Assembly: GCF_023656515.1 (NCBI RefSeq)
Contig: NZ_JAMOFV010000006.1
Span: 3,642,036-3,706,035 of the forward strand
Direction of reading: 5' to 3'
Source: Clostridium swellfunianum
Lineage (GTDB): Bacteria; Bacillota; Clostridia; Clostridiales; Clostridiaceae
DNA length: 64,000 nt
A model generated the notes under the pieces. The model was given only the letters and a program-made list of their open reading frames with translations, did not search any database and had not been told where the DNA came from. This document shows positions 9,230-17,157 of the stretch, one piece after another. Within the stretch, counting starts at the first letter, position 1; every line of letters begins with the position of its first letter. Made by a program: the position numbers and the translations under genes.

Positions 9230-9682
9230 ATGAATTGTGTCGGTATAATAAAAAAAATTGATGATATTCCAGAATTAAAAGTAAGTCTAATAGATTTTAG
9301 TGAGAGTAAATCGCATAAACAGATGTCCAAGTATGGTTTGCTATTAGCTGAACATATTTTACAAATTAGCAAAATTGAGAAAAACAGTGACATTGCTGAA
9401 TGCTTTGAAATAAACCTAAAATGGCAAGAGGGAAAAGTGAAATTCCAGGATGCGCGAAACGTTGCCTTTAAGATGCATACACTAGCTCGCGAAGAAAAAG
9501 ACCCTGTGAGAGTAAAGGTGTTAAGGACAATGGGGCAGGTTGCTGCGGTGCCTCATGTTAAGTGGCACGCCTTAATTGCTTCAGATTATGCAATCACTTT
9601 GATAAATTTAATGTACCCAAATGATTTAGAGGAAGTTAAGAAAGAAAGAGAGCTTCAAATTGAACTAGTGAAAAGTGTCTAA
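9230..9682 (+). CDS. Imm-5-like putative immunity protein
   Basis: An all-helical protein of about 150 residues. The pattern ARxxAxxxHxxAR (residues about 79-92), then GQVAAVPHVKWHALIASDYA, matches what I recall of the Imm-5-like family, often annotated as putative immunity protein. No toxin gene is adjacent, and the family name does not prove an immunity role. The start is uncertain. AAGGGAGG lies at 9186-9193, 36 bases before this ATG, and the frame is open between them with ATT (9197) and ATA (9200) at the proper spacing, giving the N-terminal extension IGKHKDGHSY. The structured RNA element begins immediately after the stop codon. Confidence 0.6.
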   Translation: MNCVGIIKKIDDIPELKVSLIDFSESKSHKQMSKYGLLLAEHILQISKIEKNSDIAECFEINLKWQEGKVKFQDARNVAFKMHTLAREEKDPVRVKVLRTMGQVAAVPHVKWHALIASDYAITLINLMYPNDLEEVKKERELQIELVKSV

Positions 9683-9686
9683 ATAA

Positions 9687-9778
9687 AAGGAGGTTGAAGT
9701 CCTAAATGGACTTCAACGAGTAATTTTCGAGCGGGAGCGAGAGAGCTAAATTGCTCAGTGCTTCCGACTAAAAGGAGG
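9687..9778 (+). ncRNA. Structured RNA element, diverged copy, between two genes
   Basis: Bounded on both sides by AAGGAGG. P1 pairs 9693-9702 with 9708-9717 (10 bp, loop UAAAU). P3 pairs 9718-9723 with 9751-9756 and encloses P2, which pairs 9724-9732 with 9737-9745 around a GGGA tetraloop and includes tandem G-A pairs. The same three helices form in the two copies at 28195-28373 with several double compensatory changes. An AUG in the P1 loop (9706) opens a five-codon ORF (MDFNE) behind the first AAGGAGG; the second AAGGAGG serves the next gene. I do not recognise the RNA family. Confidence 0.75.
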
Positions 9779-9785
9779 AAAATCC

Positions 9786-10151
9786 ATGGATAAATATACA
9801 ACAGAGGAATTGGCTGCAGTACTACAGATTGTAACCTCAACTATTGATAACTGCGAAAAAACTCAGCCAAAATTTGCTGAAGGTACCTCACAACACTCAC
9901 TGCTTAAGAATAGGATAAAAGCATTGTATATTTCAAAAGCATTAATAACAGATGAGGATGTTACGAACAAATATACAAAAGAAGAATTGACACAAGCACT
10001 AACACCAGTATCATCAATTATAAGCAAATGTGAAAAAGCACAGCTGAAATTTGCAGAGGGCACAGGCCATCACACCCGCCTTAAGAACATAATAAAAGCA
10101 ATGTATATTTCAAAATCATTGATAATAGCAGAAATTAGTAAAAGGGGCTAA
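9786..10151 (+). CDS. Uncharacterised protein made of two tandem repeats
   Basis: The 121 residues are two copies of a helical unit of about 57 residues (residues 3-58 and 62-117). Both copies contain KYT-EEL, then CEK-Q-KFAEGT, then a His pair or QH, LKN-IKA-YISK. The duplication is clear from the sequence; I do not recognise the family. It is preceded by AAAAGGAGG, which is the 3' end of the structured RNA element, so its translation may depend on that element. It probably lies in one transcript with the Imm-5-like gene. Confidence 0.7.
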   Translation: MDKYTTEELAAVLQIVTSTIDNCEKTQPKFAEGTSQHSLLKNRIKALYISKALITDEDVTNKYTKEELTQALTPVSSIISKCEKAQLKFAEGTGHHTRLKNIIKAMYISKSLIIAEISKRG

Positions 10152-10333
10152 TATTCAATTATCAGCACAGGAATAAGCTGGACAATCTATAAAAAACTGC
10201 AGGAAAGCCTTTTATGTATAACATATATATCAGCTTTCTCATACAATAGTATAAAGTCTTTTACGGAGGTGCTGAACTACTAGAAATTCTTATAGTATTA
10301 GAACCAAGATAATAATATTTAAGAGGCGGTTAA

Positions 10334-10801
10334 ATGAGTAGATTAAACCCAGAAAAGCTATCAGTTGAATTTAGAGCTGGTGTTACTGCAGTAGAACCTA
10401 TTATTAAAAGACGCTATACATTAACTCATTCTGATATAACTGCAGAACTATTTTTAACAATTGGATTAACTTACGCCTATGATAAAATTAATGCAATGAG
10501 AGACGAAGTACTGGGTGAATGGATGAGACACGGAACATCATATGCTTATTATGCCTATCTGTATGTAGACGGACAGTTTGGACCATTTGTGGCAGGTATA
10601 AGGGACAAAGTATTTAGGCGTGAGCTTCCCCTTGCCCTAGAAGCTATCAGATATGGAGACAGAAAATTGTTTAAGGCACACCCTGAGCTGGATAATGCCC
10701 CCATAGTAGTATATTTCATGTCATCAATCCCACAATATAATAAAGTAGAAAACTGGGGAACTTTCTCAAATTACGATATTACTAGCTCAAATAGGTGCTA
10801 G
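10334..10801 (+). CDS. STAY-GREEN (SGR) family protein, putative Mg-dechelatase-like
   Basis: The N-terminal half (LNPEKLSVEFRAGV, KRRYTLTHSDITAELFLT, then YDKINAMRDEVLGEW) closely fits the Staygreen domain. Plant SGR proteins remove Mg from chlorophyll a, and homologues in non-photosynthetic bacteria have been reported to have some dechelating activity. The 155-residue length is usual for bacterial members. AAGAGGCGG lies just before the ATG. The cell shows no sign of making chlorophyll, so the natural substrate is unknown; another metal-tetrapyrrole or a promiscuous activity is possible. It stands alone before a bidirectional terminator. Confidence 0.8.
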   Translation: MSRLNPEKLSVEFRAGVTAVEPIIKRRYTLTHSDITAELFLTIGLTYAYDKINAMRDEVLGEWMRHGTSYAYYAYLYVDGQFGPFVAGIRDKVFRRELPLALEAIRYGDRKLFKAHPELDNAPIVVYFMSSIPQYNKVENWGTFSNYDITSSNRC

Positions 10802-10870
10802 GGATAAAGGTTTGATAAAAAATTATAAAAATGATTAAAATTAGAAAATATGAACTGTATTAAGAGCAAT

Positions 10871-10915
10871 AAAATTAACCTTAGGCACTGATATGTATTG
10901 CCTAAGGTTAATTTT
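10871..10915. terminator. Bidirectional terminator between convergent genes
   Basis: Seventeen-bp inverted repeat (10871-10887 with 10899-10915, AAAATTAACCTTAGGCA) with A- and T-rich ends, between the SGR gene and the converging GyrI-like gene. Confidence 0.85.
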
Positions 10916-10980
10916 ATAAATAATGTAAATACAAGCTGTGCATTTGCAGCTATAGCTTGGTGTTGACTAGTGTAAAATTA

Positions 10981-11601
10981 TTATTTTAGTACACTATATC
11001 TTAATATAGTTTTCAATTTATCTTTTTCTACTTTTCTTGAATCAGATAAATATATTTCTCTATGAACTAAGGTTTTAATCTTTAATCCATTGTTTTCTAT
11101 AAATTCTTTCATTTTATTAAATGACTCTGGCTCATTGTCATAAGAGCCTATGTGCATTATTTGAACAGCCAAACCATCCTCTATTTCATCAAAATATACT
11201 TCTTTAAGTAAGGGATTTGGCTTTTTCCTGTTGGCAATTTCAAAGGCTTTTTCCACAATCTCGTCATTAACAAAATCAGGCTGCCTAATCATTATAGTAT
11301 ATAATAATTCATCTTTATTCAAGACTTCACTTTTCCTGCCTTCTTCTGTTAGATCCCACAATCCCTCCAAGGGGTAAACAGTATATTCAAAATAGCCATC
11401 TGGTATGAATCCGTTTTTAGGCATCATTCTAACTGCATAAGCAAGAGAATATAAAACGCCTATCCTTTCAGAAAAATCCTTATCATTAGGATTACCTTTA
11501 CCCTTTATACAAAAGAATTTTTGTTTAGGAACTTTTACAAGCTCTGCTTTAGTCTTAGGACAATAGAGTTCTTTTTCATGTTTTCTATATTCATGCTTCA
11601 T
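10981..11601 (-). CDS. GyrI-like small-molecule-binding domain protein
   Basis: The 206 residues form a GyrI-like (SOUL/effector-binding) domain: an N-terminal VPKQKFFCIKGKGNPND strand-turn, a central GLWDLT segment, and a C-terminal repeat (VQIMHIGSYDNEPESF, then REIYLSD). Stand-alone members of this family bind or hydrolyse small electrophilic or aromatic compounds; many are annotated GyrI-like. GGAGATA lies upstream of the ATG on the minus strand. The gene is monocistronic and faces the SGR gene. Confidence 0.85.
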   Translation of the reverse strand: MKHEYRKHEKELYCPKTKAELVKVPKQKFFCIKGKGNPNDKDFSERIGVLYSLAYAVRMMPKNGFIPDGYFEYTVYPLEGLWDLTEEGRKSEVLNKDELLYTIMIRQPDFVNDEIVEKAFEIANRKKPNPLLKEVYFDEIEDGLAVQIMHIGSYDNEPESFNKMKEFIENNGLKIKTLVHREIYLSDSRKVEKDKLKTILRYSVLK

Positions 11602-11801
11602 AAGTATATCTCCTCTTATACATTCCTATCTAGTAAGGTAACTCGCCATCAAACTTTATTGTTCAATAGTTTACTTTTTTATTATACATAATTTACAGCT
11701 TGCAATTCCAGTAAAGTGCAAAATAAATATTAACTACTCTATGGTTTAATTTTATCTGGTGCAGCATGCATCGAATTTTTTTTTTCAAATGTCCTAAATT
11801 C

Positions 11802-11887
11802 CTAGCAGAGTAAAAAGTTAAAAATAAAAAAAGTTAACTTGTTATATTTTTATATTTTTAACAAGTTAACTTTTCGTTCTGCGAGAG
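11802..11887. repeat. Palindromic-core repeat, diverged copy
   Basis: Member of the dispersed family with arms like CTCTCGCAGAG...CTGCGAGAG and an interior rich in GTTAAC. Here the inner arms 11831-11843 and 11860-11872 pair perfectly (AAGTTAACTTGTT) and the right outer arm TTCTGCGAGAG is intact while the left is degenerate. It fills much of the otherwise gene-free 392-bp stretch 11602-11992; nothing else was seen there apart from AT-rich DNA. Confidence 0.7.
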
Positions 11888-11992
11888 AAATTGGGAGAAG
11901 GCTCTGGGGATTTAAAGAAGTAAATAGAACTCTCCATTATATCACCAGACTTTGTATTAGTGTTATGATAATAGTATGGAGGTTAGCGTAGT

Positions 11993-12757
11993 ATGGATAA
12001 GATATATAAAACAGCAGAAGTAGCTAAAAAAGTTGGATTGCATTCCAACACTGTACGTTTGTACGAAAAACTTAAATTAATACCAGAGGCAAGTAGATTA
12101 CCAAACGGATATAGAGTATTTATTGACTATCATATAGAACAGCTTAAACTTGCGAGAACTGCTTTTAAAGTAGAGGTTCTGCAAAACGGGCTTAGAAAGA
12201 AGATAATCAATGTTGTTAAGTTATCTGCCAGGGGACAACTTTCGGAAGCAATCAACTGTACTAATGATTATATAAATCAGATAAAACAAGAGCGAAAAAA
12301 TGCAGAAGAAGCCATAGAACTTTCAAAGAAGCTTTTATTAGGAATAGATGCTAAAGATAACTGTATATTTTTCACAAGAAAACAAACTGCAGATTACCTG
12401 CAAGTCACAATGGACACATTAAGAAATTGGGAAATGAATGGTTTACTTACTGTTAAGAGGAAGAAGAATGGATATCGGGTTTATACTGAAGGTGATATTA
12501 ATAGATTAAAGATAATACGTACTTTGCGTTGTGCTAATTATTCTCTTTCAGCAATTTTAAGAATGATGAATGCCATATCAGAATGTAAGGAAATTGATAT
12601 TAGACAGGTAATTAATAGACCGAAAGAGGATGAGGAGATTGTTACAGCATGTGATAGGCTTCTTACTTCCTTGAGTGATGCAGAAAAAAATGCGCAGATT
12701 ATGCTTAAGCAATTAGAAGTTATGAAAACCAAATTTAATACAAACTCTACATTTTAA
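11993..12757 (+). CDS. Second regulator with two MerR helix-turn-helix domains
   Basis: A 254-residue protein with MerR domains at about residues 5-70 (TAEVAKKVGLHSNTVRLYEK, NGYRVFIDYH) and 127-195 (FTRKQTADYLQVTMDTLRNWE, NGYRVYTEGD), linked and followed by helices. The layout equals that of the protein at 8305-9033, but the sequences are clearly diverged. It is followed by a terminator and then by a broken ABC-2 exporter, so it was probably once the local regulator of that exporter. Such pairings occur for drug-efflux ABC systems. GGAGG sits ten bases before the ATG. Confidence 0.8.
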   Translation: MDKIYKTAEVAKKVGLHSNTVRLYEKLKLIPEASRLPNGYRVFIDYHIEQLKLARTAFKVEVLQNGLRKKIINVVKLSARGQLSEAINCTNDYINQIKQERKNAEEAIELSKKLLLGIDAKDNCIFFTRKQTADYLQVTMDTLRNWEMNGLLTVKRKKNGYRVYTEGDINRLKIIRTLRCANYSLSAILRMMNAISECKEIDIRQVINRPKEDEEIVTACDRLLTSLSDAEKNAQIMLKQLEVMKTKFNTNSTF

Positions 12758-12787
12758 CACCAGGCTTTATTCTGGTGTTATTCTTTT
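12756..12787 (+). terminator. Terminator after the second MerR-MerR gene
   Basis: Stem AACACCAG/CTGGTGTT (12756-12763 with 12772-12779) followed by ATTCTTTT. The ABC ATPase remnant starts inside the T-rich tail. Confidence 0.7.
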
Positions 12788-13133
12788 ATCTGAAGGAGGG
12801 GAAAAGCAACGATTATTTATTATACTAGCATTAATTCCGAGACCAGAGGTAGTATTCCTAGACGAACTTACCACAGGACTAGATGTAAAGGCTAGAAGAG
12901 ATGTGTGGAAGTGTTTGTTAAATTTAAAGAAGCAAGGACTCACAATCTTTTTAACATCTCATTTCGTGGATGAGGTTGAAATTCTGTGCGATAAAATATG
13001 TATTTTAAAAAATGGAGTAATAGATTTCAATGAAACAGTTGGAGAAGCAGTGTCATTAAGTCCATTTGAAAAATTTGAGGATGCTTATTTATGGTTTGTA
13101 GATGAGGAGGAATTGGATGATGAAAGTCTTTAG
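12783..13133 (+). pseudogene. 5'-truncated ABC-2 exporter ATPase
   Basis: The open frame begins abruptly with the ABC signature (LSEGGEKQR) followed by Walker B and D loop (VVFLDELTTGLD) and the switch His (TSHFVDE). Everything before the signature, including Walker A and the Q loop, is missing and replaced by the terminator of the upstream regulator gene. The first ATG in frame (12903) lies after Walker B, so no functional ATPase can be made. The end overlaps the permease start, as in an intact operon. A deletion joining the regulator terminator to the middle of the ATPase gene explains the arrangement. Confidence 0.85.
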
Positions 13134-13863
13134 AACAATGTTAATAACTGAGTTAAAGTTATCCCTAAGAGGCATGGATATGTTCATCTTTGCAATTTGT
13201 ATGCCTGTAGTAGTAACTATTATTTTAGGTGTTATTTATGGTAATAACCCAGCTTTTCCTGGAGCAGCTTTCACCTTTCTGGAGCAATCCTTTGCTGCAA
13301 TATCAACCATTGCCATTTGTGCAGGTGGGGTTATGGGCTTGCCGTTAGTATTATCTGAGTATCGTCACAGAAAAATATTAAAAAGATTTAAGATAACACC
13401 TGTAAGTCCATCTATGATTTTAGCTGTTGAAGGAGTAATCTATGCTCTATATGCCATTGCTTCATTAATACTTGTTTATTTAACAGCTAAGGTGTTTTTT
13501 AATTTTCAATTTAGAGGTTCCTGGATTAATTTTTTAGGAGCATATGCATTAGTAATGATATCAATGTTTAGCATTGGATTTATGGTAGGTGGAATAGCAA
13601 AAAATACTAAAACAGCAGGTGTAATTGCAGGTATTTTATATTTTCCTATGCTTATCTTCTCGGGAGCAACATTACCATATGAGGTTATGCCAGCAGCGCT
13701 TCAAAAGATGGCAGATATTTTTCCTTTAACCCAGGGGATAAAGTTTTTAAAAAGTGCATCACTTAACCTAAGCATAGATAATGCAGTAATACCAATTTAT
13801 ATTATTGGTGTTCTTCCGTTGGTTTGCAGCGGAATAGCTATTAAATTTTTTAAGTGGGAGTAA
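13117..13863 (+). CDS. ABC-2 type transporter permease
   Basis: About six transmembrane helices with the ABC-2 family features: an N-terminal cytoplasmic helix, SEYRHRKILKRFKITPVSP coupling region, and the C-terminal GATLPYEVMP region. Start chosen at ATG 13117 (or 13120) because GAGGAGG at 13104-13110 sits just upstream; ATG 13102 lies before that site. It would export drugs, lipids or peptides with its ATPase, but the ATPase gene is truncated, so this permease is either orphaned or uses an ATPase encoded elsewhere. A terminator follows about 100 bp later. Confidence 0.82.
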   Translation: MMKVFRTMLITELKLSLRGMDMFIFAICMPVVVTIILGVIYGNNPAFPGAAFTFLEQSFAAISTIAICAGGVMGLPLVLSEYRHRKILKRFKITPVSPSMILAVEGVIYALYAIASLILVYLTAKVFFNFQFRGSWINFLGAYALVMISMFSIGFMVGGIAKNTKTAGVIAGILYFPMLIFSGATLPYEVMPAALQKMADIFPLTQGIKFLKSASLNLSIDNAVIPIYIIGVLPLVCSGIAIKFFKWE

Positions 13864-13963
13864 GTTTTGAAGGTTCCTATAAGAAATGAAGAAACAGGTT
13901 TCAAAACCTTACTTGTTAGCGAAGTTTTACCATTGGCTATAAGAAAAATTAAATAATAATATG

Positions 13964-14008
13964 AAAAAATACTTCCCGGATTTACTCTCAAATCGGGAAG
14001 TATTTTAT
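13964..14008 (+). terminator. Terminator of the ABC-2 permease gene
   Basis: Stem AAAATACTTCCCGA / TCGGGAAGTATTTT (arms at about 13967-13979 and 13993-14006) with A- and T-rich outer arms, so possibly bidirectional. Confidence 0.8.
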
Positions 14009-14094
14009 GGTTATATATTACCATAAAATTGACAAAATGTCAAGTCTTGTACTGTGCTAGAGGTAGCAGTACAGTATATGTAGAGGTGATTATA

Positions 14095-14565
14095 GTGGAT
14101 AAAAATATGGCTGTAGTATTTCAAGATATGCAAAAAAAACAAGCTGCAATTCAATTAAAAGCTTGCAATGAAATAACAATTAAGTATGGATTAGCTTTAT
14201 CGGATGAAGATGTTAGTGAATTGGTTGAAAACCGTTTTAAGGCGTTAAAAGACACAGGAAGAATTGAGTTTTGTGAAGGAATTTTGAAAAAGATAGTGGA
14301 AGCCTTCTGTGATTCACCTTATATAATGCAGCAGAATTATAAAGATACATTAATGGAGCTTCAGGAATGCTTTTATTTTTTTAAAAATGAAGCGATGGAT
14401 CAGATTTCTGACGATGAACTTATAGAGTTTATGAAAAGGCACTTTGATGGAAAATGTCAAGGATCCTTGGAGTATTTAAGTGGAACTACTTTAGAGGATC
14501 TTTGCAGAAATACAAGATATGGATATCAGGTTAATGATACAGATATATATGGACATGAATTTTAG
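14095..14565 (+). CDS. DUF6323 family protein
   Basis: Soluble, acidic protein whose LSDEDVSELVENR, then FCDSPYIMQQNYKDTLMELQ and SDDELIEFMKRHFDGKCQG segments match the DUF6323 family as I remember it; function unknown. The GTG at 14095 is preferred over the more upstream TTG at 14029 because AGAGGTGAT lies immediately before it. The TTG belongs to a TTGACA that may be a -35 element. An imperfect inverted repeat (GTACTG...CAGTAC, 14049-14073) lies in the leader. The next gene, DUF6179-like, starts 54 bases downstream and the two are commonly neighbours. Confidence 0.7.
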   Translation: MDKNMAVVFQDMQKKQAAIQLKACNEITIKYGLALSDEDVSELVENRFKALKDTGRIEFCEGILKKIVEAFCDSPYIMQQNYKDTLMELQECFYFFKNEAMDQISDDELIEFMKRHFDGKCQGSLEYLSGTTLEDLCRNTRYGYQVNDTDIYGHEF

Positions 14566-14619
14566 GAGGCATAAAGATTAATATTCTTTATGTGCAGTAT
14601 AAGGAATACAGGAGGGTCT

Positions 14620-15870
14620 ATGCAAGAAAACAACAAGAGTTTATTGACTTTTTCAGATAATATTAAAATAGATAAAAATATAAATGAAGAAGAAAGAATG
14701 CTTATTGAGGTAAAAATATGGAGCTTCCTTGGCAAGCACATTGAAAGATATACCATGGGGGATAGCACATCAGTTCCAATAGAAACAGCTGAAGAGTTGC
14801 TTAACTCAATTTGTTTTTCATTGGAGTTAGAATTAAAAGGGTTAGTGAATGTAAGCAAAGTATTGATAGAAGAAGATATTAGCGAGTTATTAAAAGCCTC
14901 TTGGATAAAAATTGCTTCTTTGATGGAGGAAGGAAAGAAACTATTAGAAGCAGTTAGAAAAAGCTCGCCTAAAGTAGAAAACATATCCTATATGGATACA
15001 CTAAATGAAATAGGTGAATTCTTTAATAAATATGATTATAGATTTTTCGCTCATAGCATAAGCTGCAGCATAGATTATCAGCTTTCTAACCCTATAGCAG
15101 AAAAACTACAGGGAATCGAATATATAAGGGAATACTTGAAAGCTCTGCTTATTGAAAATGAATTTTGCATTTGTTTTGATAAGGATAATATGAGAGGTAT
15201 TTTAAATAGCTATTGCACTGACTATAAGGGATTACTCATTAATATTTTTGAACCGATGCTGACAAATGCTGTAGGACTAGAGATTTTAGGGGAGGATATA
15301 TTTACATTAGCAATCTCCCCCCTGCAAAGAGAAACCTTATTAAGGGTTTTTAGAAACTTGTCTAAAACTGAAATTATGGCAAAATTAAGGAGCTCAGCAA
15401 AGAGAGTATGTGAGACTTTAGGAATAGCAGCTAATGAGAATATAGAATATATTCAAATGACAGTTGTAAACATCTATCCTAGAATTGAAGTAGGATTATC
15501 CACAGGAAATATTGATAATGTATTTCTATCCTTTAAATATGAAGAGGACTCAAAAGAAAGTGAATTTATAGATAACGCTGCTATGGATAATGAAAGGCTG
15601 CGTACTTTAATCAATGAAATAAATGATTGTAGATTTATTTCTGACAAGATAGCAATGGTAAAAGAAGAGATTCATAGCTTGAGTGATTTGGTGGAAGTGT
15701 TGAGCGTGTGTTTTTGGGAAGAGGAAGCATTAGATTTGTTTAAAACACTTTCAGAAGAGGAACTTTGTGTTCTTAAACAATTTTTAGATAGTAAAGGCGA
15801 AGCATATAGTTCAGATTCGCAATGGGAAATTAAATTTAGGGAGTATACAAAAATGCTGGATAAACAATAG
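14620..15870 (+). CDS. DUF6179-like protein
   Basis: A 416-residue soluble, largely helical protein with no transmembrane segments. The N-terminal AEELLNSICFSLELELKG region and its position after a DUF6323 gene suggest DUF6179. ACAGGAGGG (14608-14616) stands directly before ATG 14620, so the longer reading from ATG 14590 is unlikely. The function is unknown; the two genes may encode partners. A long imperfect hairpin (about 15949-16005, arms around CTAGTAATT/AATTACTAG) followed by TTTTTA ends the unit. Confidence 0.65.
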   Translation: MQENNKSLLTFSDNIKIDKNINEEERMLIEVKIWSFLGKHIERYTMGDSTSVPIETAEELLNSICFSLELELKGLVNVSKVLIEEDISELLKASWIKIASLMEEGKKLLEAVRKSSPKVENISYMDTLNEIGEFFNKYDYRFFAHSISCSIDYQLSNPIAEKLQGIEYIREYLKALLIENEFCICFDKDNMRGILNSYCTDYKGLLINIFEPMLTNAVGLEILGEDIFTLAISPLQRETLLRVFRNLSKTEIMAKLRSSAKRVCETLGIAANENIEYIQMTVVNIYPRIEVGLSTGNIDNVFLSFKYEEDSKESEFIDNAAMDNERLRTLINEINDCRFISDKIAMVKEEIHSLSDLVEVLSVCFWEEEALDLFKTLSEEELCVLKQFLDSKGEAYSSDSQWEIKFREYTKMLDKQ

Positions 15871-16035
15871 TAAAACCTGCAGCCATAAGACCTTATTTAA
15901 TGTTTAATCGTTAGCAGTACTAAAAATTGTGAAGATAATATTATTAAGTGCTAGTAATTGGAGTGCCCATGGATAAAATTCTGCGGCATATCTAATTACT
16001 AGTGTTTTTATTAATTCTATAATCATCGAAATATA

Positions 16036-16064
16036 TTGACAACAAGTATTTTTGTAGCTATCAT
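16036..16064 (+). promoter_or_regulatory. Sigma-A promoter for the 16139 gene
   Basis: TTGACA (16036-16041), 17-bp spacer, TATCAT (16059-16064), about 75 bp before the start codon. Confidence 0.7.
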
Positions 16065-16138
16065 GTAATAAAGGGTATGGAAATGAATGGGGAAATATAC
16101 TCTTTGTAAAAATGAAACTTAGAATTGGGGGAATTAAG

Positions 16139-16546
16139 ATGACACTAATTGAACAGTTAAAGGAAGAATATTTAAAGGAGCTTCAAGCCTTAATAAGTAC
16201 TTATAAAAAAGCTTCTGAAAGGCGCGCTGAAGAGGGCTCAAGCGATGAAGCAATTTTAGAAACTATAAAGTCCAATATAGGAGATATTTTCTTTAAGCTC
16301 TTTAATGTAAGCTACAGAAAAGCCTGCAAGCAGGAGGAGTCTGAGATAGTTGAACTGAGGAAGCTTGCTGAAACCTACTATGATTTCTTTAACAAAATAC
16401 CAGAGCCTTGGCGAGAGAAGATGCTTAAAGATAAGGAACATAATATGATGCAAGAATACTACATTGAACAAATTAAGCTGGAAACAGCAGAACAGGTTAA
16501 AAAGCTATTTGAAAAACATTTCAATAGGCTTTGCAAGGAGGTTTAA
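16139..16546 (+). CDS. Uncharacterised small helical protein co-transcribed with a DUF2087 regulator
   Basis: About 135 residues, highly charged and helical (many E, K, Q), with no signal or membrane segment. The start ATG 16139 follows GGGGGAATTAAG; ATG 16112 lies before that site. The stop codon abuts the ATG of the next gene, so the two are in one operon and probably work together. A central YYDFFNKIPEPWREKM motif is distinctive, but I do not recognise the family. Confidence 0.65.
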   Translation: MTLIEQLKEEYLKELQALISTYKKASERRAEEGSSDEAILETIKSNIGDIFFKLFNVSYRKACKQEESEIVELRKLAETYYDFFNKIPEPWREKMLKDKEHNMMQEYYIEQIKLETAEQVKKLFEKHFNRLCKEV

Positions 16547-17104
16547 ATGGAGAAGGATAGCATTAAATTATTTAAATGTTTGTCAGATAAATCAAGATTA
16601 TTAATAATAAATAACCTAAAAGAAAGTCCTATGTATGTAGAACTATTATCAGAAAGGTTAAAACTTTCCCCATCAACAATATCCTTTCACTTAAAGAAGC
16701 TGGAAGAAGTTAACCTAGTGTACTCTTCTAAAGAGCAATATTATGTAGTTTATCATTTAAATGAAGATATATTATCTCTTAGTTTGAATGATCTAATCAG
16801 TGTTGCAAAATCAGAAAAGGATGTACAAACCGAAAGAGAAGATAAGTACAAACAAAATGTGTTAGATGCCTTTTTCGAATATGGAAAGCTAAAGTCTATT
16901 CCAGTTCAGCAAAAGAAAAGAAAAATTGTATTGGAGAAGATTGCTGAGAGCTTTGAAGGCGGCAGGTCATATGCTGAAAGAGAAGTTAATATACTCATTG
17001 CGGATTTTCATGATGATTTTTGCACTATTAGAAGAGAAATGATTGGGTTTAATATATTGGAAAGACAAAATGGTATTTATAAGCTGATGGATAAGAAGCA
17101 GTGA
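16547..17104 (+). CDS. ArsR-type HTH regulator with DUF2087 domain
   Basis: Residues about 5-75 form an ArsR-like winged helix (FKCLSDKSRLLIINNL, then LSPSTISFHLKKLEE). Residues about 108-180 fit DUF2087 (LKSIPVQQKKRKIVL, YAEREVNILIADFHDDF, IRREMIGFNILER). DUF2087 is usually found C-terminal to such domains and may bind nucleic acid or a ligand. No metal-binding Cys pair typical of ArsR metal sensors is seen in the recognition helix. AAGGAGG at 16535-16541 lies inside the end of the preceding gene. Confidence 0.82.
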   Translation: MEKDSIKLFKCLSDKSRLLIINNLKESPMYVELLSERLKLSPSTISFHLKKLEEVNLVYSSKEQYYVVYHLNEDILSLSLNDLISVAKSEKDVQTEREDKYKQNVLDAFFEYGKLKSIPVQQKKRKIVLEKIAESFEGGRSYAEREVNILIADFHDDFCTIRREMIGFNILERQNGIYKLMDKKQ

Positions 17105-17157
17105 TAGGCACAATTAAAAAACCTAAAGCAACCCCTTTATGATATAATAACCTCAAT

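Noticed and set aside
9230-9682. Toxin-immunity pair around the Imm-5-like gene
   Set aside because: No large polymorphic toxin or toxin C-terminal fragment was found within several kb on either side.
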